From contig JABJGE010000018.1 of assembly GCA_018662405.1 (NCBI GenBank), positions 1 through 54,510 of the forward strand: a stretch of DNA of 54,510 nt, written 5' to 3'. Each line of letters opens with the position of its first letter. Position 1 is the stretch's first letter. This stretch comes from Campylobacteraceae bacterium. GTDB taxonomy: Bacteria; Campylobacterota; Campylobacteria; Campylobacterales; Arcobacteraceae. A program made the translations under genes and the position numbers. The notes beneath the pieces were generated by a model. The model did not search any database and was not told the origin of the DNA. It saw nothing but the letters and a program-made list of their open reading frames with translations. Of the stretch, positions 38,507 to 46,737 are shown in pieces.

Positions 38507-38896
38507 TTATTTCTTTTCCTCTAGCATATAAAATTTTATTACCCATAGTTTTTCTTCTTCTGTCTCAAATTTAATTTGTGCTACTTCTTTTTTTTCATCA
38601 TTATTAATAATTAAAATCTGATCTTTGATACTAAAATGCTCTTGACCCCATCCTTGATCTAATTGATCAAGTCTAGTAAACACTTCAGTAATTGGTGGCT
38701 CCTCTTTTTCAGATGATCCTTCCATCATAATTCTAAATCCACCAACTCTTTTTTCTAAAGTATATGGACTATATTTTCTAATCTCTTGATATATTCTATC
38801 ACTCTTTTTTTCTGGTTGAGCATCTTGGAATGTCTTAAATGATAAGGCAAAAAATACTATTACAAGTCCACCTATGAACCAATTACTAATCTTCAT
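38507..38896 (-). CDS. membrane-anchored protein of unknown function
   Basis: The 129-residue protein has one N-terminal transmembrane helix (residues about 6-22) and a soluble part of about 105 residues, probably periplasmic, with alternating charged strands (RVGGFRIMMEGS, KDQILIINNDEK). No Cys or haem motif is present and no family is recognised. It lies 1 nt from the haemerythrin gene, and its start overlaps the precorrin-2 dehydrogenase stop by 1 nt, so it belongs to that operon and is probably needed under nitrogen-oxide conditions. Confidence 0.6.
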   Translation of the reverse strand: MKISNWFIGGLVIVFFALSFKTFQDAQPEKKSDRIYQEIRKYSPYTLEKRVGGFRIMMEGSSEKEEPPITEVFTRLDQLDQGWGQEHFSIKDQILIINNDEKKEVAQIKFETEEEKLWVIKFYMLEEKK

Positions 38897-39468
38897 TATT
38901 TATTACTCCATTTTGATATATAATCTTGTGCTAAATTATCTAAAAATTCCATTCTTTCTTTCCCTTTAGGCATAGTTTTTCTATACCCTTTCATAGTTTT
39001 TAAAAATTCACCTATAGAATCTGGTATTAAATCTTGAAGATACATTCTTAAATGTTTTGCCATTGCAGGTGAACTACCACTTGTAGAAACTGCTATAGTC
39101 AAATCATCCTTTTTAATATATGATGGGAAAATAAAATCACAATAATTTACACTATCAACACTGTTGCAAAGGCAATTTGGATAAGTTTTACTTTCATTAA
39201 ATATCTCTTCTTGTAATGGTATGTCATCAACTGCTACAATTACAATTCCAAAGTCTTTTATATCAGCTTTTTCATATTTTCTATTTTCATATACAAGATT
39301 ATTATCATCAATCATTTGTTTCATATAATCACTTAAATCAGGTGCAATTACCTTAATATTTTTAGTGAAATCTAATAGATGTTCCAACTTCTCACTGGCG
39401 ATATATCCACCACCTACTATTAGTATATCCATATTGTCAAGCTTTATAAAAGCTGGGAAATAAGCCAT
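38896..39468 (-). CDS. precorrin-2 dehydrogenase (CysG N-terminal type)
   Basis: The 190-residue protein matches the Met8p/CysG-N family that oxidises precorrin-2 to sirohydrochlorin with NAD and may also insert iron to give siroheme. The Rossmann motif is VGGGYIASEKL (residues about 17-27); the CNSVDSVNYCDFIFPS and TIAVSTSGSSPAMAKHLR segments are family signatures. With CobA (43736) upstream and the fused decarboxylase (39597) downstream in the pathway, it supplies siroheme for haem d1. It faces that decarboxylase across a shared FNR-type box. Confidence 0.92.
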   Translation of the reverse strand: MAYFPAFIKLDNMDILIVGGGYIASEKLEHLLDFTKNIKVIAPDLSDYMKQMIDDNNLVYENRKYEKADIKDFGIVIVAVDDIPLQEEIFNESKTYPNCLCNSVDSVNYCDFIFPSYIKKDDLTIAVSTSGSSPAMAKHLRMYLQDLIPDSIGEFLKTMKGYRKTMPKGKERMEFLDNLAQDYISKWSNK

Positions 39469-39521
39469 AGGTACTCCTTGTTTAATTGAAAAGATTCTAT
39501 CATAATATAAGTTGCTAATTA

Positions 39522-39535
39522 TTGATATAAGTTAA
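39522..39535. promoter_or_regulatory. FNR/DNR-type box A, bidirectional
   Basis: TTGAT-ATAA-GTTAA is the most degenerate of six boxes. The rightward -10 TACAAT (39558-39563) and leftward -10 TAGAAT (39494-39499) both start exactly 29.5 nt from the box centre, i.e. about -41.5 to each start site. It should activate the siroheme decarboxylase gene and the precorrin-2 dehydrogenase operon together. The GTTAA half resembles the NssR half-site known from Campylobacter. Confidence 0.7.
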
Positions 39536-39596
39536 TTTTTTAAAAGTCAAAGTTTGATACAATCTTTTTATAAAATTTAACAAATGAAAGAGAAAT

Positions 39597-40604
39597 ATGA
39601 CAAAAGATATTTTATTAAGAGCACAGAAAAATTTCCCTCTTGATCCTAAACCATTTCAAGTAATTGCAGATGAATTAGGTATGAATGAAGATGAAGTGAT
39701 GTCAATTATGCAAGATCAAAAAGATCAAAAGATAATTAGACAAACATCAGCAATTTTTGATACAAAAAGTCTAGGATATAAATCATCACTAGTAGCATTT
39801 GAAATTGATGAAGATAAAATTGATGATGCAGTTAAGATTATTAATGCACATCCTGGAGTTTCTCACAACTATGAAAGAAATCATAAGTTTAATATTTGGT
39901 TCACAATGGCTGTTTCTCCTGAAACTAAATTAGGTTTAGACAAAACTATTGAAGTATTAGCCCAGTTAACAAATGCTAATGCATTTATTATGTTACCTAC
40001 ATTAAAGCTATTTAAAATATCTGTTAAGTTAGATACTACAGGTAAAGAAGCAAAAAAAGAAAAAGTAGTTAAAAAAGAAAAAATTGAAATAGAGATGACT
40101 CCATTACATATGAATGTTATAAAACTATTACAAAATGATATTGAGATTAAATCAGAACCTTTTGAAGATATAATTAAAGAACTTAATATTTCGTATGATA
40201 AATTATTTGAAATAATAGATGAGTTACAAAAAAGTGGAATGATGAGAAGATTTGCTTCTATTCTAAATCATAGAAGAGCTGGATTTAATGCAAATGCAAT
40301 GGTTGTATGGGATGTAGATGAAGAAAATGGTGAAACAATTGGTAAAGCAGCCGCAGAGTTTTCTGCTGTTAGTCATTGTTATTTAAGACCAAAATATCCA
40401 AATTGGCAATACAATTTATTTACAATGGTTCATGGTAAAACAAAAGAAGAAACAAATGCCGTTATAGATAGTATTGCAAATGAAATTGAATCAAAGTCTC
40501 ATATGCCATTGTATTCATCAAGAGAATTTAAAAAAATTAGACTTACTTATTTTACAGATGCCCAGATGATTTGGGAAACAAAATATACAGAAGGAAAACT
40601 ATAA
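39597..40604 (+). CDS. fused siroheme decarboxylase (NirDL-NirGH type)
   Basis: Siroheme decarboxylases make 12,18-didecarboxysiroheme, a haem d1 intermediate. The 335-residue protein is two Lrp/AsnC-like modules in tandem (residues about 1-155 and 165-335), each with an HTH-like start and an AsnC ligand-type ferredoxin fold. The parallel segments are GVSHNYERNHKFNIWFTM and VSHCYLRPKYPNWQYNLFTM. Many bacteria encode four separate proteins (NirD, L, G, H) or two fusions. A Lys/Glu linker (about 145-165) joins the halves. An FNR-type box lies at -41.5, and its stop overlaps the next start (TAATG). Confidence 0.88.
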   Translation: MTKDILLRAQKNFPLDPKPFQVIADELGMNEDEVMSIMQDQKDQKIIRQTSAIFDTKSLGYKSSLVAFEIDEDKIDDAVKIINAHPGVSHNYERNHKFNIWFTMAVSPETKLGLDKTIEVLAQLTNANAFIMLPTLKLFKISVKLDTTGKEAKKEKVVKKEKIEIEMTPLHMNVIKLLQNDIEIKSEPFEDIIKELNISYDKLFEIIDELQKSGMMRRFASILNHRRAGFNANAMVVWDVDEENGETIGKAAAEFSAVSHCYLRPKYPNWQYNLFTMVHGKTKEETNAVIDSIANEIESKSHMPLYSSREFKKIRLTYFTDAQMIWETKYTEGKL

Positions 40605-41041
40605 TGATGAATTTTTTAGAATTAGAAGGTGGATATTTAGTAATTGGACTATTTGCTATGGGTGCTGCTTTATTTGTAGGAACACGACCATTTGTAGGTA
40701 ATGGACAAGCATGGAAAAAAACTGTACCATTTGTAGGTATTACAATGCTTGGGTTTATTATGGCACATTATTTTTTCACTACAAGTAGAATGGCAGACGT
40801 AAAAGATAGATTTAATAATGGTGGAGCAGTTATTTGTGAAAGTAAAGCTGTTAGAAAGGTAGCACAATCTATTATTATAGATCCAAATAAACAAGGCTGG
40901 ATGTTAGTAGGGGATGAATTCCATTCTCCAAAATATGAAAGAGGATTTCACTCTGCTAGATGTTTAGAATATATCTATCCAAGTGAAGTAAAGAAATTTA
41001 TGGATAAACATAATATTAAACAAGAAGCTCCTAGTAAATAG
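40604..41041 (+). CDS. two-TM protein coupled to siroheme decarboxylase
   Basis: The 145-residue protein has two transmembrane helices (about 9-26 and 39-57) and a soluble domain of about 85 residues with two Cys (CESKAVRKVA and SARCLEYIYP), which could form a disulfide or bind a cofactor if periplasmic. The ATG at 40604 overlaps the decarboxylase stop; the frame opens earlier at 40571, inside that gene, without need. It is not a known haem d1 enzyme. Tight coupling suggests a role in d1 transfer, export or NirS maturation, by context only. Confidence 0.65.
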   Translation: MMNFLELEGGYLVIGLFAMGAALFVGTRPFVGNGQAWKKTVPFVGITMLGFIMAHYFFTTSRMADVKDRFNNGGAVICESKAVRKVAQSIIIDPNKQGWMLVGDEFHSPKYERGFHSARCLEYIYPSEVKKFMDKHNIKQEAPSK

Positions 41042-41061
41042 GAGCAAATTATTTAGAAAAC

Positions 41062-41451
41062 TTAGTGGCTACTATGACTACTAGTTTTCTTTTTAGCTTT
41101 ACGCTTATGTATTTTTGCTTTTTTTAACTTACATCTTTCATCTGCTTTATAATGAATTGATCTATTATCTTCAAAACAAAATTTATCAAGATCTACTTTA
41201 TTTTTTCTTAAAATAATTCTCTTCTTCTTATGCTTAGAAATATAATGAATCTCATCACCTACAAATATTAGGTTCATATTACCTGATGGTACAGATGTAA
41301 TTCCTGCTGCTTTAATAGAATTATAACCTAATTTATTGGCAATACCACCTAATGTATCTCCTGACTCAACTATGTAAGTTGTAGCACTTAAACTACTTAA
41401 ACTTAATGATATAGCACCTGCTACTATTACAGCTTTATTTAAAAATTTCAC
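41062..41451 (-). CDS. periplasmic LysM-domain protein
   Basis: The 129-residue protein has a signal peptide (to about residue 23), one LysM-like domain (TYIVESGDTLGGIANKLGYN to about residue 70) and a very basic C-terminus rich in Lys, Arg, His and Ser with two Cys. LysM binds peptidoglycan glycan chains. Its promoter shares FNR-type box B with the pentahaem cytochrome gene in the opposite direction: -10 TACAAT at 41492-41497 has exactly the same geometry. A wall-binding anchor for periplasmic redox proteins is one possibility. Confidence 0.75.
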   Translation of the reverse strand: MKFLNKAVIVAGAISLSLSSLSATTYIVESGDTLGGIANKLGYNSIKAAGITSVPSGNMNLIFVGDEIHYISKHKKKRIILRKNKVDLDKFCFEDNRSIHYKADERCKLKKAKIHKRKAKKKTSSHSSH

Positions 41452-41519
41452 TCTCTCTCCTTAATGAATTATATTATTTATAGCGTAAAACATTGTATCT
41501 TTAATATAATTAATAGTCT

Positions 41520-41533
41520 TTGACCTATATCAA
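41520..41533. promoter_or_regulatory. FNR/DNR-type box B, bidirectional
   Basis: TTGAC-CTAT-ATCAA. The rightward -10 TATTAT (41556-41561) serves the first pentahaem cytochrome gene and the leftward -10 TACAAT (41492-41497) the LysM gene; both begin 29.5 nt from the box centre. Confidence 0.8.
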
Positions 41534-41589
41534 GTTAATATTTGAGTTTTTTTGATATTATCATCATTAAAATATAATAAGGAAAAATA

Positions 41590-42762
41590 ATGTTAAAAAT
41601 AATATCTACTTATCTGATTCTTCTGTTTACTATAAATGCAACAGCTAGTGTAGCAAAAAATGATACATGTAAGGGATGTCATCCTCAGATATACAAAGAA
41701 TTTATGGGGAGTGCGCATAAGAAGTCTACAATTTTTAATGATCCAATTCATAAGGTAATTTGGGATAAACATCCTGGTAAAAAGAAAGATAAATATGCTT
41801 GTGCCCAATGTCATACCCCATCAGACCCTAGAATAATGAAAGCATTAGAAGAATCTACTGCTGCTGTTCCAAAAGATGATGCTGCTCAAAATGAAGGTAT
41901 ATCATGTATTACATGTCATTCAATTAAAAGTATTGAAAGCCATCCCAAGTCTCATGATAAGATGATATTATTAAATAATGATAAAAAAAGACCTACTTTA
42001 TATGCTGCAAGTAAAGATAAAAGAGATACAAAAGTTGAATATAAAGTGGAAAAAAGTTTTATGGGTATGTTTAAAAGTACAACTGGTTCACCATATCATG
42101 ATATAGACTATTCTAATAAGAATTTTTACACAGGAAATCTTTGTATGGGTTGTCATGGACATAAAGAAAATAGTCATGGACAAAATGTATGTACAACAGA
42201 AGCAAAAGGTGCTATTGATGAAAAATCAAATTGTATAACATGTCATATGCCACAAGTAAAAGGAAGCGCAACAACAATTGCAATATCTAAGAAACATACA
42301 TCTCATGATTTTACAGGTGCTAGAAATAAACCTGAAATGTTATCCCAATATCTAAAAATTAATTTTAAACAAACTAATAAAGGGTTTGAAATCACACTTA
42401 CAAATGAAGCAACGCATAATCTATTATTGCATCCATTAAGATTAGCAAAATTAAATGTAAGAGTAAATAGTGGTACTACAACTAAAACATTAAAATCTCA
42501 AGCATTCTATAGAATTTTAGGACATGATGGTAAGCCAGCTATGCCATGGATAGCAACAGAAATATATAAAGAAAATATGCTAACAGCAGGTGAAACTAGA
42601 ACTATCAAATATGATACAATCGTGAAAAGTGGTGATATGGTTGAAGCTGAGTTTGGTTTTTATTTAGTTAATCCAAAAATGCAAAAGAAATTAAATTTAA
42701 TAGATAATAAAGAAGCTACAAAATTTAATATTTTAAAAACAGAATTCTTTCAAGTAAAGTAA
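41590..42762 (+). CDS. pentahaem cytochrome c (c554-like), copy 1
   Basis: The 390-residue protein has a signal peptide and five CxxCH motifs in order: CKGCH (27-31), CAQCH, CITCH, CMGCH and CITCH. His residues in FMGSAHKKS, DPIHKV and SHDFTGAR could be distal ligands. A beta-rich C-terminal part of about 140 residues has no haem. It resembles cytochrome c554-type multihaem carriers. A second gene at 47806-48927 has the same plan and is a paralogue. An FNR-type box at -41.5 places it in the denitrification regulon. Electron delivery to NirS or another reductase, or its own N-oxide activity, are options. Confidence 0.85.
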   Translation: MLKIISTYLILLFTINATASVAKNDTCKGCHPQIYKEFMGSAHKKSTIFNDPIHKVIWDKHPGKKKDKYACAQCHTPSDPRIMKALEESTAAVPKDDAAQNEGISCITCHSIKSIESHPKSHDKMILLNNDKKRPTLYAASKDKRDTKVEYKVEKSFMGMFKSTTGSPYHDIDYSNKNFYTGNLCMGCHGHKENSHGQNVCTTEAKGAIDEKSNCITCHMPQVKGSATTIAISKKHTSHDFTGARNKPEMLSQYLKINFKQTNKGFEITLTNEATHNLLLHPLRLAKLNVRVNSGTTTKTLKSQAFYRILGHDGKPAMPWIATEIYKENMLTAGETRTIKYDTIVKSGDMVEAEFGFYLVNPKMQKKLNLIDNKEATKFNILKTEFFQVK

Positions 42763-42774
42763 AAACTTTAAACT

Positions 42775-42810
42775 AAAAAAGCCCAAGTATTAATTTACTT
42801 GGGCTTTTTT
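42775..42810. terminator. bidirectional terminator
   Basis: AAAAAAGCCCAAGTA (42775-42789) pairs with TACTTGGGCTTTTTT (42796-42810). It separates the convergent pentahaem gene and the cobA operon. Confidence 0.93.
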
Positions 42811-42828
42811 TATGTCTAATTGTTTATT

Positions 42829-43728
42829 TTAGTTTAAAAGTTTATAACCATCTTCAATTGAATCAACTTTATTAGATACAAATAATATTAAGGCTGCGTT
42901 TAATTTTACAATCTTCATCAGTTCATCACTAGGATTATTTATTATTTCTAAAGATTCTTCTAAAGATATTCTATCCCATGATTTTGTATAGTTTATACCA
43001 AAATCTATAGGATCTAATTTATATTCAGTTGTAATTCCATTTTCTATAATCCAGTATTGACACTTACTATAGATCTCAGATGTACCTTCATTTCCTTTTA
43101 CAACAACAAGTTTTTTATATCTTGGAGCGAACATGGCTGCATACTTTTCCATAAATGGTTTATGAAATACACCTACAAATCCATACTCACTATTAGCTGG
43201 ATTGATTAATCTTTCAACTGTATTAAGACCAGTTCTTGTTCCTAGTCTTTTTCTAATTTCAGTAAGAGAATTTAATTCTTTTAATGTATCTTTTCTATCA
43301 AAAAAATGTAAATTAGATGTAGCTGTAATATTTGTTGCAATATCTTTTGCTGTTACACCTTCTTTTGCTGGTTGTAATTCATCTCCACTAACAACAATGT
43401 TTATATTAGATGATTCTAATACTTTTGCAATTAATGTAAATAAAAATGGATTATTTCTTTTCCCATCATATGGGTAGCCTAGTTCAATTGAATTTGGAAT
43501 AGTTTTTTTAACGATAAATTTATCAAAGGCATCTAATGCCCCTTGAAATTCTTCATTTGTTTCTGGTTTAAGTCTCCAGCCTAAAAGAAAAGCACTAACT
43601 TGTTCTGGATAAGCTTCTTCTTTTAGTATCATTGTCATAGCCTCACACATTTGTTCTCGTGTAAGGTCATGATTATGCCTAGGACCAGTTCCTACAGCTT
43701 TTATAAATTGATGAAAGTTATTTAACAT
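42829..43728 (-). CDS. TrpD2/YbiB-like phosphoribosyltransferase-fold protein
   Basis: The 299-residue protein belongs to the anthranilate phosphoribosyltransferase superfamily but to the YbiB/TrpD2 branch. The N-terminal helical domain reads GTGPRHNHDLTREQMCEAM, VSAFLLGWRLKPET, and the usual PRPP-binding GTGGDG is missing. TrpD2 proteins bind nucleic acids rather than making tryptophan. The start at 43728 (MLNNFHQFIKAVG) is the first ATG; the frame opens at a TTG six codons before, overlapping cobA. It is the last gene of the nirC-nirJ-nirF-cobA block, an unexpected place for it. Confidence 0.8.
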   Translation of the reverse strand: MLNNFHQFIKAVGTGPRHNHDLTREQMCEAMTMILKEEAYPEQVSAFLLGWRLKPETNEEFQGALDAFDKFIVKKTIPNSIELGYPYDGKRNNPFLFTLIAKVLESSNINIVVSGDELQPAKEGVTAKDIATNITATSNLHFFDRKDTLKELNSLTEIRKRLGTRTGLNTVERLINPANSEYGFVGVFHKPFMEKYAAMFAPRYKKLVVVKGNEGTSEIYSKCQYWIIENGITTEYKLDPIDFGINYTKSWDRISLEESLEIINNPSDELMKIVKLNAALILFVSNKVDSIEDGYKLLN

Positions 43729-43735
43729 AAATAAC

Positions 43736-44476
43736 TTACTTATCAAACCATTTTAATTGTTCACGAAGTTTTACAACTTCTCCAACTATAAATAGTGATG
43801 GAGTTGGTAAATCTTTTGCTTGTTCATAAATATTTTCAAGTGTTCCAACAACTACTTTTTGATCTTTAGTACTACCACGACTAATTACTGCAATTGGTGT
43901 TTCTTTATTTTTACCAATTTCTATTAGTTTTTTAGTGATTTTATCTAAATTATGAAGACCCATTAAAAATACTATTGTATCGTCTGTCTTATAGTTATCC
44001 CATGGTATTTGAGATTTTCCTTTAGCAGCTTCGTGTCCTGTTACTACTCTAAATGATACAGAAATACCTCTATGAGTCACTGGAATACCAGCATACTCAG
44101 GTACAGAGATTGAAGATGTTATACCAGGAATAAATTCAAATTCTACACCTCTATCATTTAAATAGATAGCTTCTTCTCCACCTCTACCAAATACAAATGA
44201 ATCTCCACCTTTTAGTCTACAAACATTTTTGTATTTACAAGCTGCTTGATAAATAACTTCATTTATTTCTTCTTGAGGAAGTGTATGATGTGAGTCTTCT
44301 TTTCCAACATAAATAAATTCACAACCATCTTTTGCAAAATCTAGAATATCTGGATTTGCTAATCTATCATAAATAACTACATCTGCCTCTTTTACTATTC
44401 TTAATGCTTTTAAAGTAAGCATTTCAATATCACCAGGACCTGCTCCAGTTAAAAAAACTCTACCAAAATTACTCAT
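43736..44476 (-). CDS. cobA: uroporphyrinogen-III C-methyltransferase (SUMT)
   Basis: CobA methylates uroporphyrinogen III twice to give precorrin-2, the entry to siroheme and haem d1. The 246-residue protein has VFLTGAGPGDIEMLTLKA, the YDRLANPDIL segment, RLKGGDSFVFGRGGEEA and GITSS, all SUMT signatures. The start at 44476 has AAGGAAG upstream; an 18-codon upstream extension is a nirF overlap. It overlaps nirF by 8 nt, so it is dedicated to the d1 operon. Confidence 0.95.
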   Translation of the reverse strand: MSNFGRVFLTGAGPGDIEMLTLKALRIVKEADVVIYDRLANPDILDFAKDGCEFIYVGKEDSHHTLPQEEINEVIYQAACKYKNVCRLKGGDSFVFGRGGEEAIYLNDRGVEFEFIPGITSSISVPEYAGIPVTHRGISVSFRVVTGHEAAKGKSQIPWDNYKTDDTIVFLMGLHNLDKITKKLIEIGKNKETPIAVISRGSTKDQKVVVGTLENIYEQAKDLPTPSLFIVGEVVKLREQLKWFDK

Positions 44477-45614
44477 ATTTTCTTCCTTTTCTTTGAAATG
44501 ATGTTGCCGGCGATTCATGTCCTGGGGCATTATATATAAATATACCTGATGGCTTGTCTATGTTTAAAACATCTCTTGCTCTATACCATTCATTTGTATC
44601 TAATACAGCTACAATATTTTCATCATTTACTGCTACATATAAATGTGGTTTAGTATTTGACCATCTTACATGCAGTACTTTACCTTTAAACTCAAATCTT
44701 TTGATGATTTTTAAAGTTTTAGTATCAATGATTTGAATTACTGGAAACTTCTTTCCGCTATATGTTACTGCTAAATGTTTTTTATCTGGACTAAGTGCAG
44801 TAAATACAGGCATACCTTCTGTTTCTATATTTTGAACAAAATTAAAATTCATATCATATACAAGAACTTTATTGTCTCCCACTGCTGGAACAAATACTTT
44901 ATCTCCACCAATAGACCAAAATCCAAAATGTGGAACTTTCAGTACCATTTTTCTTGTCTCATCTAAAAATATTTTAACTTTTTTATAAGTCATAGTATCT
45001 AAATCAACTGTACCAAAATGTTTACTTGTGAAAAATCCAACAATATATTTATTGTCTTGAATCATTGCATCAAATGGTAATTCCCCAACATCCTTAAACT
45101 CTTTATGTACTTGAAAATCTGCTTTTCCTTTACCTAAACTCATATCTTTATAGATTGAAATTGTATCATTTTCCATTTGGGCAAAGATTAGATAATTTTT
45201 ATATATTTTAATACCAACATTTTTTGAATGTGTTTTGATTTTTTTAATAGGATTTAAATCTCTATCTAAAATATCTACACTTTGGTCATCATAATTTGCA
45301 ACTGCAACATAATGTTTTCCAATTACAAATCCAATAGCACTTTTACTAGTTTTGTATTCTCCTAAAATTTTCTCAGATACTGGATCAAATTTAACTACAA
45401 ATCCATCTCTACTAATTACATATCCATCTTTGCCTTCAAATTTAACTACACCATGATTCATATTGTGCATATTCTCTATTTTTGAATATTTGATACCATT
45501 TTCAATTACTGCAAGAGACTCACTTTCTCTTTCTACTACAAAATATTTTTCATATCCTAATAGTGTCGTAGCTGTTAGTGCTAAACCTAACAATACTTTA
45601 CTTATTTTTTGCAA
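44469..45614 (-). CDS. nirF: haem d1 biosynthesis protein NirF
   Basis: NirF is a periplasmic eight-bladed propeller related to the NirS d1 domain and acts late in haem d1 synthesis. The 381-residue protein has a Sec signal peptide (GLALTATTLLG) and repeated propeller blades (DKKHLAVTYSG, VRWSNTKPHLYVAVND) and ends in PGHESPATSFQRKGRKYE. There is no CxxCH, which separates it from NirN and NirS. It lies between nirJ and cobA. Confidence 0.9.
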   Translation of the reverse strand: MQKISKVLLGLALTATTLLGYEKYFVVERESESLAVIENGIKYSKIENMHNMNHGVVKFEGKDGYVISRDGFVVKFDPVSEKILGEYKTSKSAIGFVIGKHYVAVANYDDQSVDILDRDLNPIKKIKTHSKNVGIKIYKNYLIFAQMENDTISIYKDMSLGKGKADFQVHKEFKDVGELPFDAMIQDNKYIVGFFTSKHFGTVDLDTMTYKKVKIFLDETRKMVLKVPHFGFWSIGGDKVFVPAVGDNKVLVYDMNFNFVQNIETEGMPVFTALSPDKKHLAVTYSGKKFPVIQIIDTKTLKIIKRFEFKGKVLHVRWSNTKPHLYVAVNDENIVAVLDTNEWYRARDVLNIDKPSGIFIYNAPGHESPATSFQRKGRKYE

Positions 45615-45615
45615 A

Positions 45616-46737
45616 TTAAACTCCTAGTTCTTTATTTGTTAAGTAACATGATGGGTCTTCAGCCCAAAGGTCACCATGAATTGCATATGCTCGACTTCTA
45701 CTACCACCATTACAAATATCAAGATATTTACAATTATGACATTTTCCACTAATATCTCTTGGAGATTGTCTTAGTTTAGCTACTATATCACTACTTTTAC
45801 CAGCCCATACATCTTCAAATGATGTTTCAAGGTAATTACCAATATATTCAGGGAAGAATGGATCAGGTTTCACATTTCCTTCCCAATCCATATTTCCAAG
45901 TCTATTTCCTGCACTATTTCCACCCCAAGCTTTAAGCTTAGTTGTAATGCTATCTACAAAGTCTGGATATTCTCTTTCAAATCTTTTTAATAGTAATACT
46001 GAATCCATTTCCATGTTACCAGTTACTAAATCAATATCTTTACCTTCTTTGTAATATTCAAATGCTTTGTCTATTATAAACTCTACATATTCTCGTCTTT
46101 CATCTTTAGATATATCAATTTTTAAATTATCTAAACCACGACCTGAATAGACTAAGTGTGAAATATAAAGTTTATTTGCACCAAGTTCTTCTACAAGATC
46201 AAACATATCATAGAAGCTATCTTTTGTTTCTTTTGTAAGTGTGAATCTAATACCAGCATTTCCACCAGCATTTTGTACATGTTTAATACCTTCTACTGCT
46301 TTTCTGTAAGAGTTTTTATCCCCTCTAAAGTAGTTATGAATATCTTCTGTACCATCAATACTAATACCTATATAATTAAATGTATCTACAATTTGTTGCG
46401 CATTCTTTTCATTGATATACATACCATTAGTAGATAAATAAGTCATAATACCTGCTTTTTTCATTGCAGATGCTATCTCAAAAATATCTTTTCTAATTAA
46501 TGGTTCGCCCCCACTAAAAATAACAAACTTTACACCAGCATTTACCATACTAGGAATTGTTTGTTCTACTTGTTCAAAAGTTAAGCTATCCTCATTATTT
46601 GGATCAGCCTTACTATAACAATGATGACAAAATAAATTACATCTATTTGTAAAGTTCCAAATCATAATAGAACCATTTAATAGTCTTTCTTTTTTATTTT
46701 CTAATGTTGATTTAATTAAATTTGATAATCTAAACAT
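45616..46737 (-). CDS. nirJ: haem d1 biosynthesis radical SAM protein NirJ
   Basis: NirJ is a radical SAM enzyme that removes the propionates from the A and B rings of didecarboxysiroheme. The 373-residue protein has the SAM cluster Cys C33, C37, C40 (CNLFCHHC), the GGEPL motif, and a C-terminal auxiliary-cluster region with CHNCKYLDICNGG and a later Cys (DPSCYL). The N-terminal MIWNFTNRCNLFCHHCYS is the classical NirJ start. Its ATG overlaps the nirC-like stop by 1 nt. Confidence 0.94.
   Translation of the reverse strand: MFRLSNLIKSTLENKKERLLNGSIMIWNFTNRCNLFCHHCYSKADPNNEDSLTFEQVEQTIPSMVNAGVKFVIFSGGEPLIRKDIFEIASAMKKAGIMTYLSTNGMYINEKNAQQIVDTFNYIGISIDGTEDIHNYFRGDKNSYRKAVEGIKHVQNAGGNAGIRFTLTKETKDSFYDMFDLVEELGANKLYISHLVYSGRGLDNLKIDISKDERREYVEFIIDKAFEYYKEGKDIDLVTGNMEMDSVLLLKRFEREYPDFVDSITTKLKAWGGNSAGNRLGNMDWEGNVKPDPFFPEYIGNYLETSFEDVWAGKSSDIVAKLRQSPRDISGKCHNCKYLDICNGGSRSRAYAIHGDLWAEDPSCYLTNKELGV

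Noticed and set aside
42829-43728. Anthranilate phosphoribosyltransferase TrpD for tryptophan synthesis
   Set aside because: The GTGGDG PRPP motif is replaced by GTGPRH and no trp genes are near; the YbiB/TrpD2 branch fits better.
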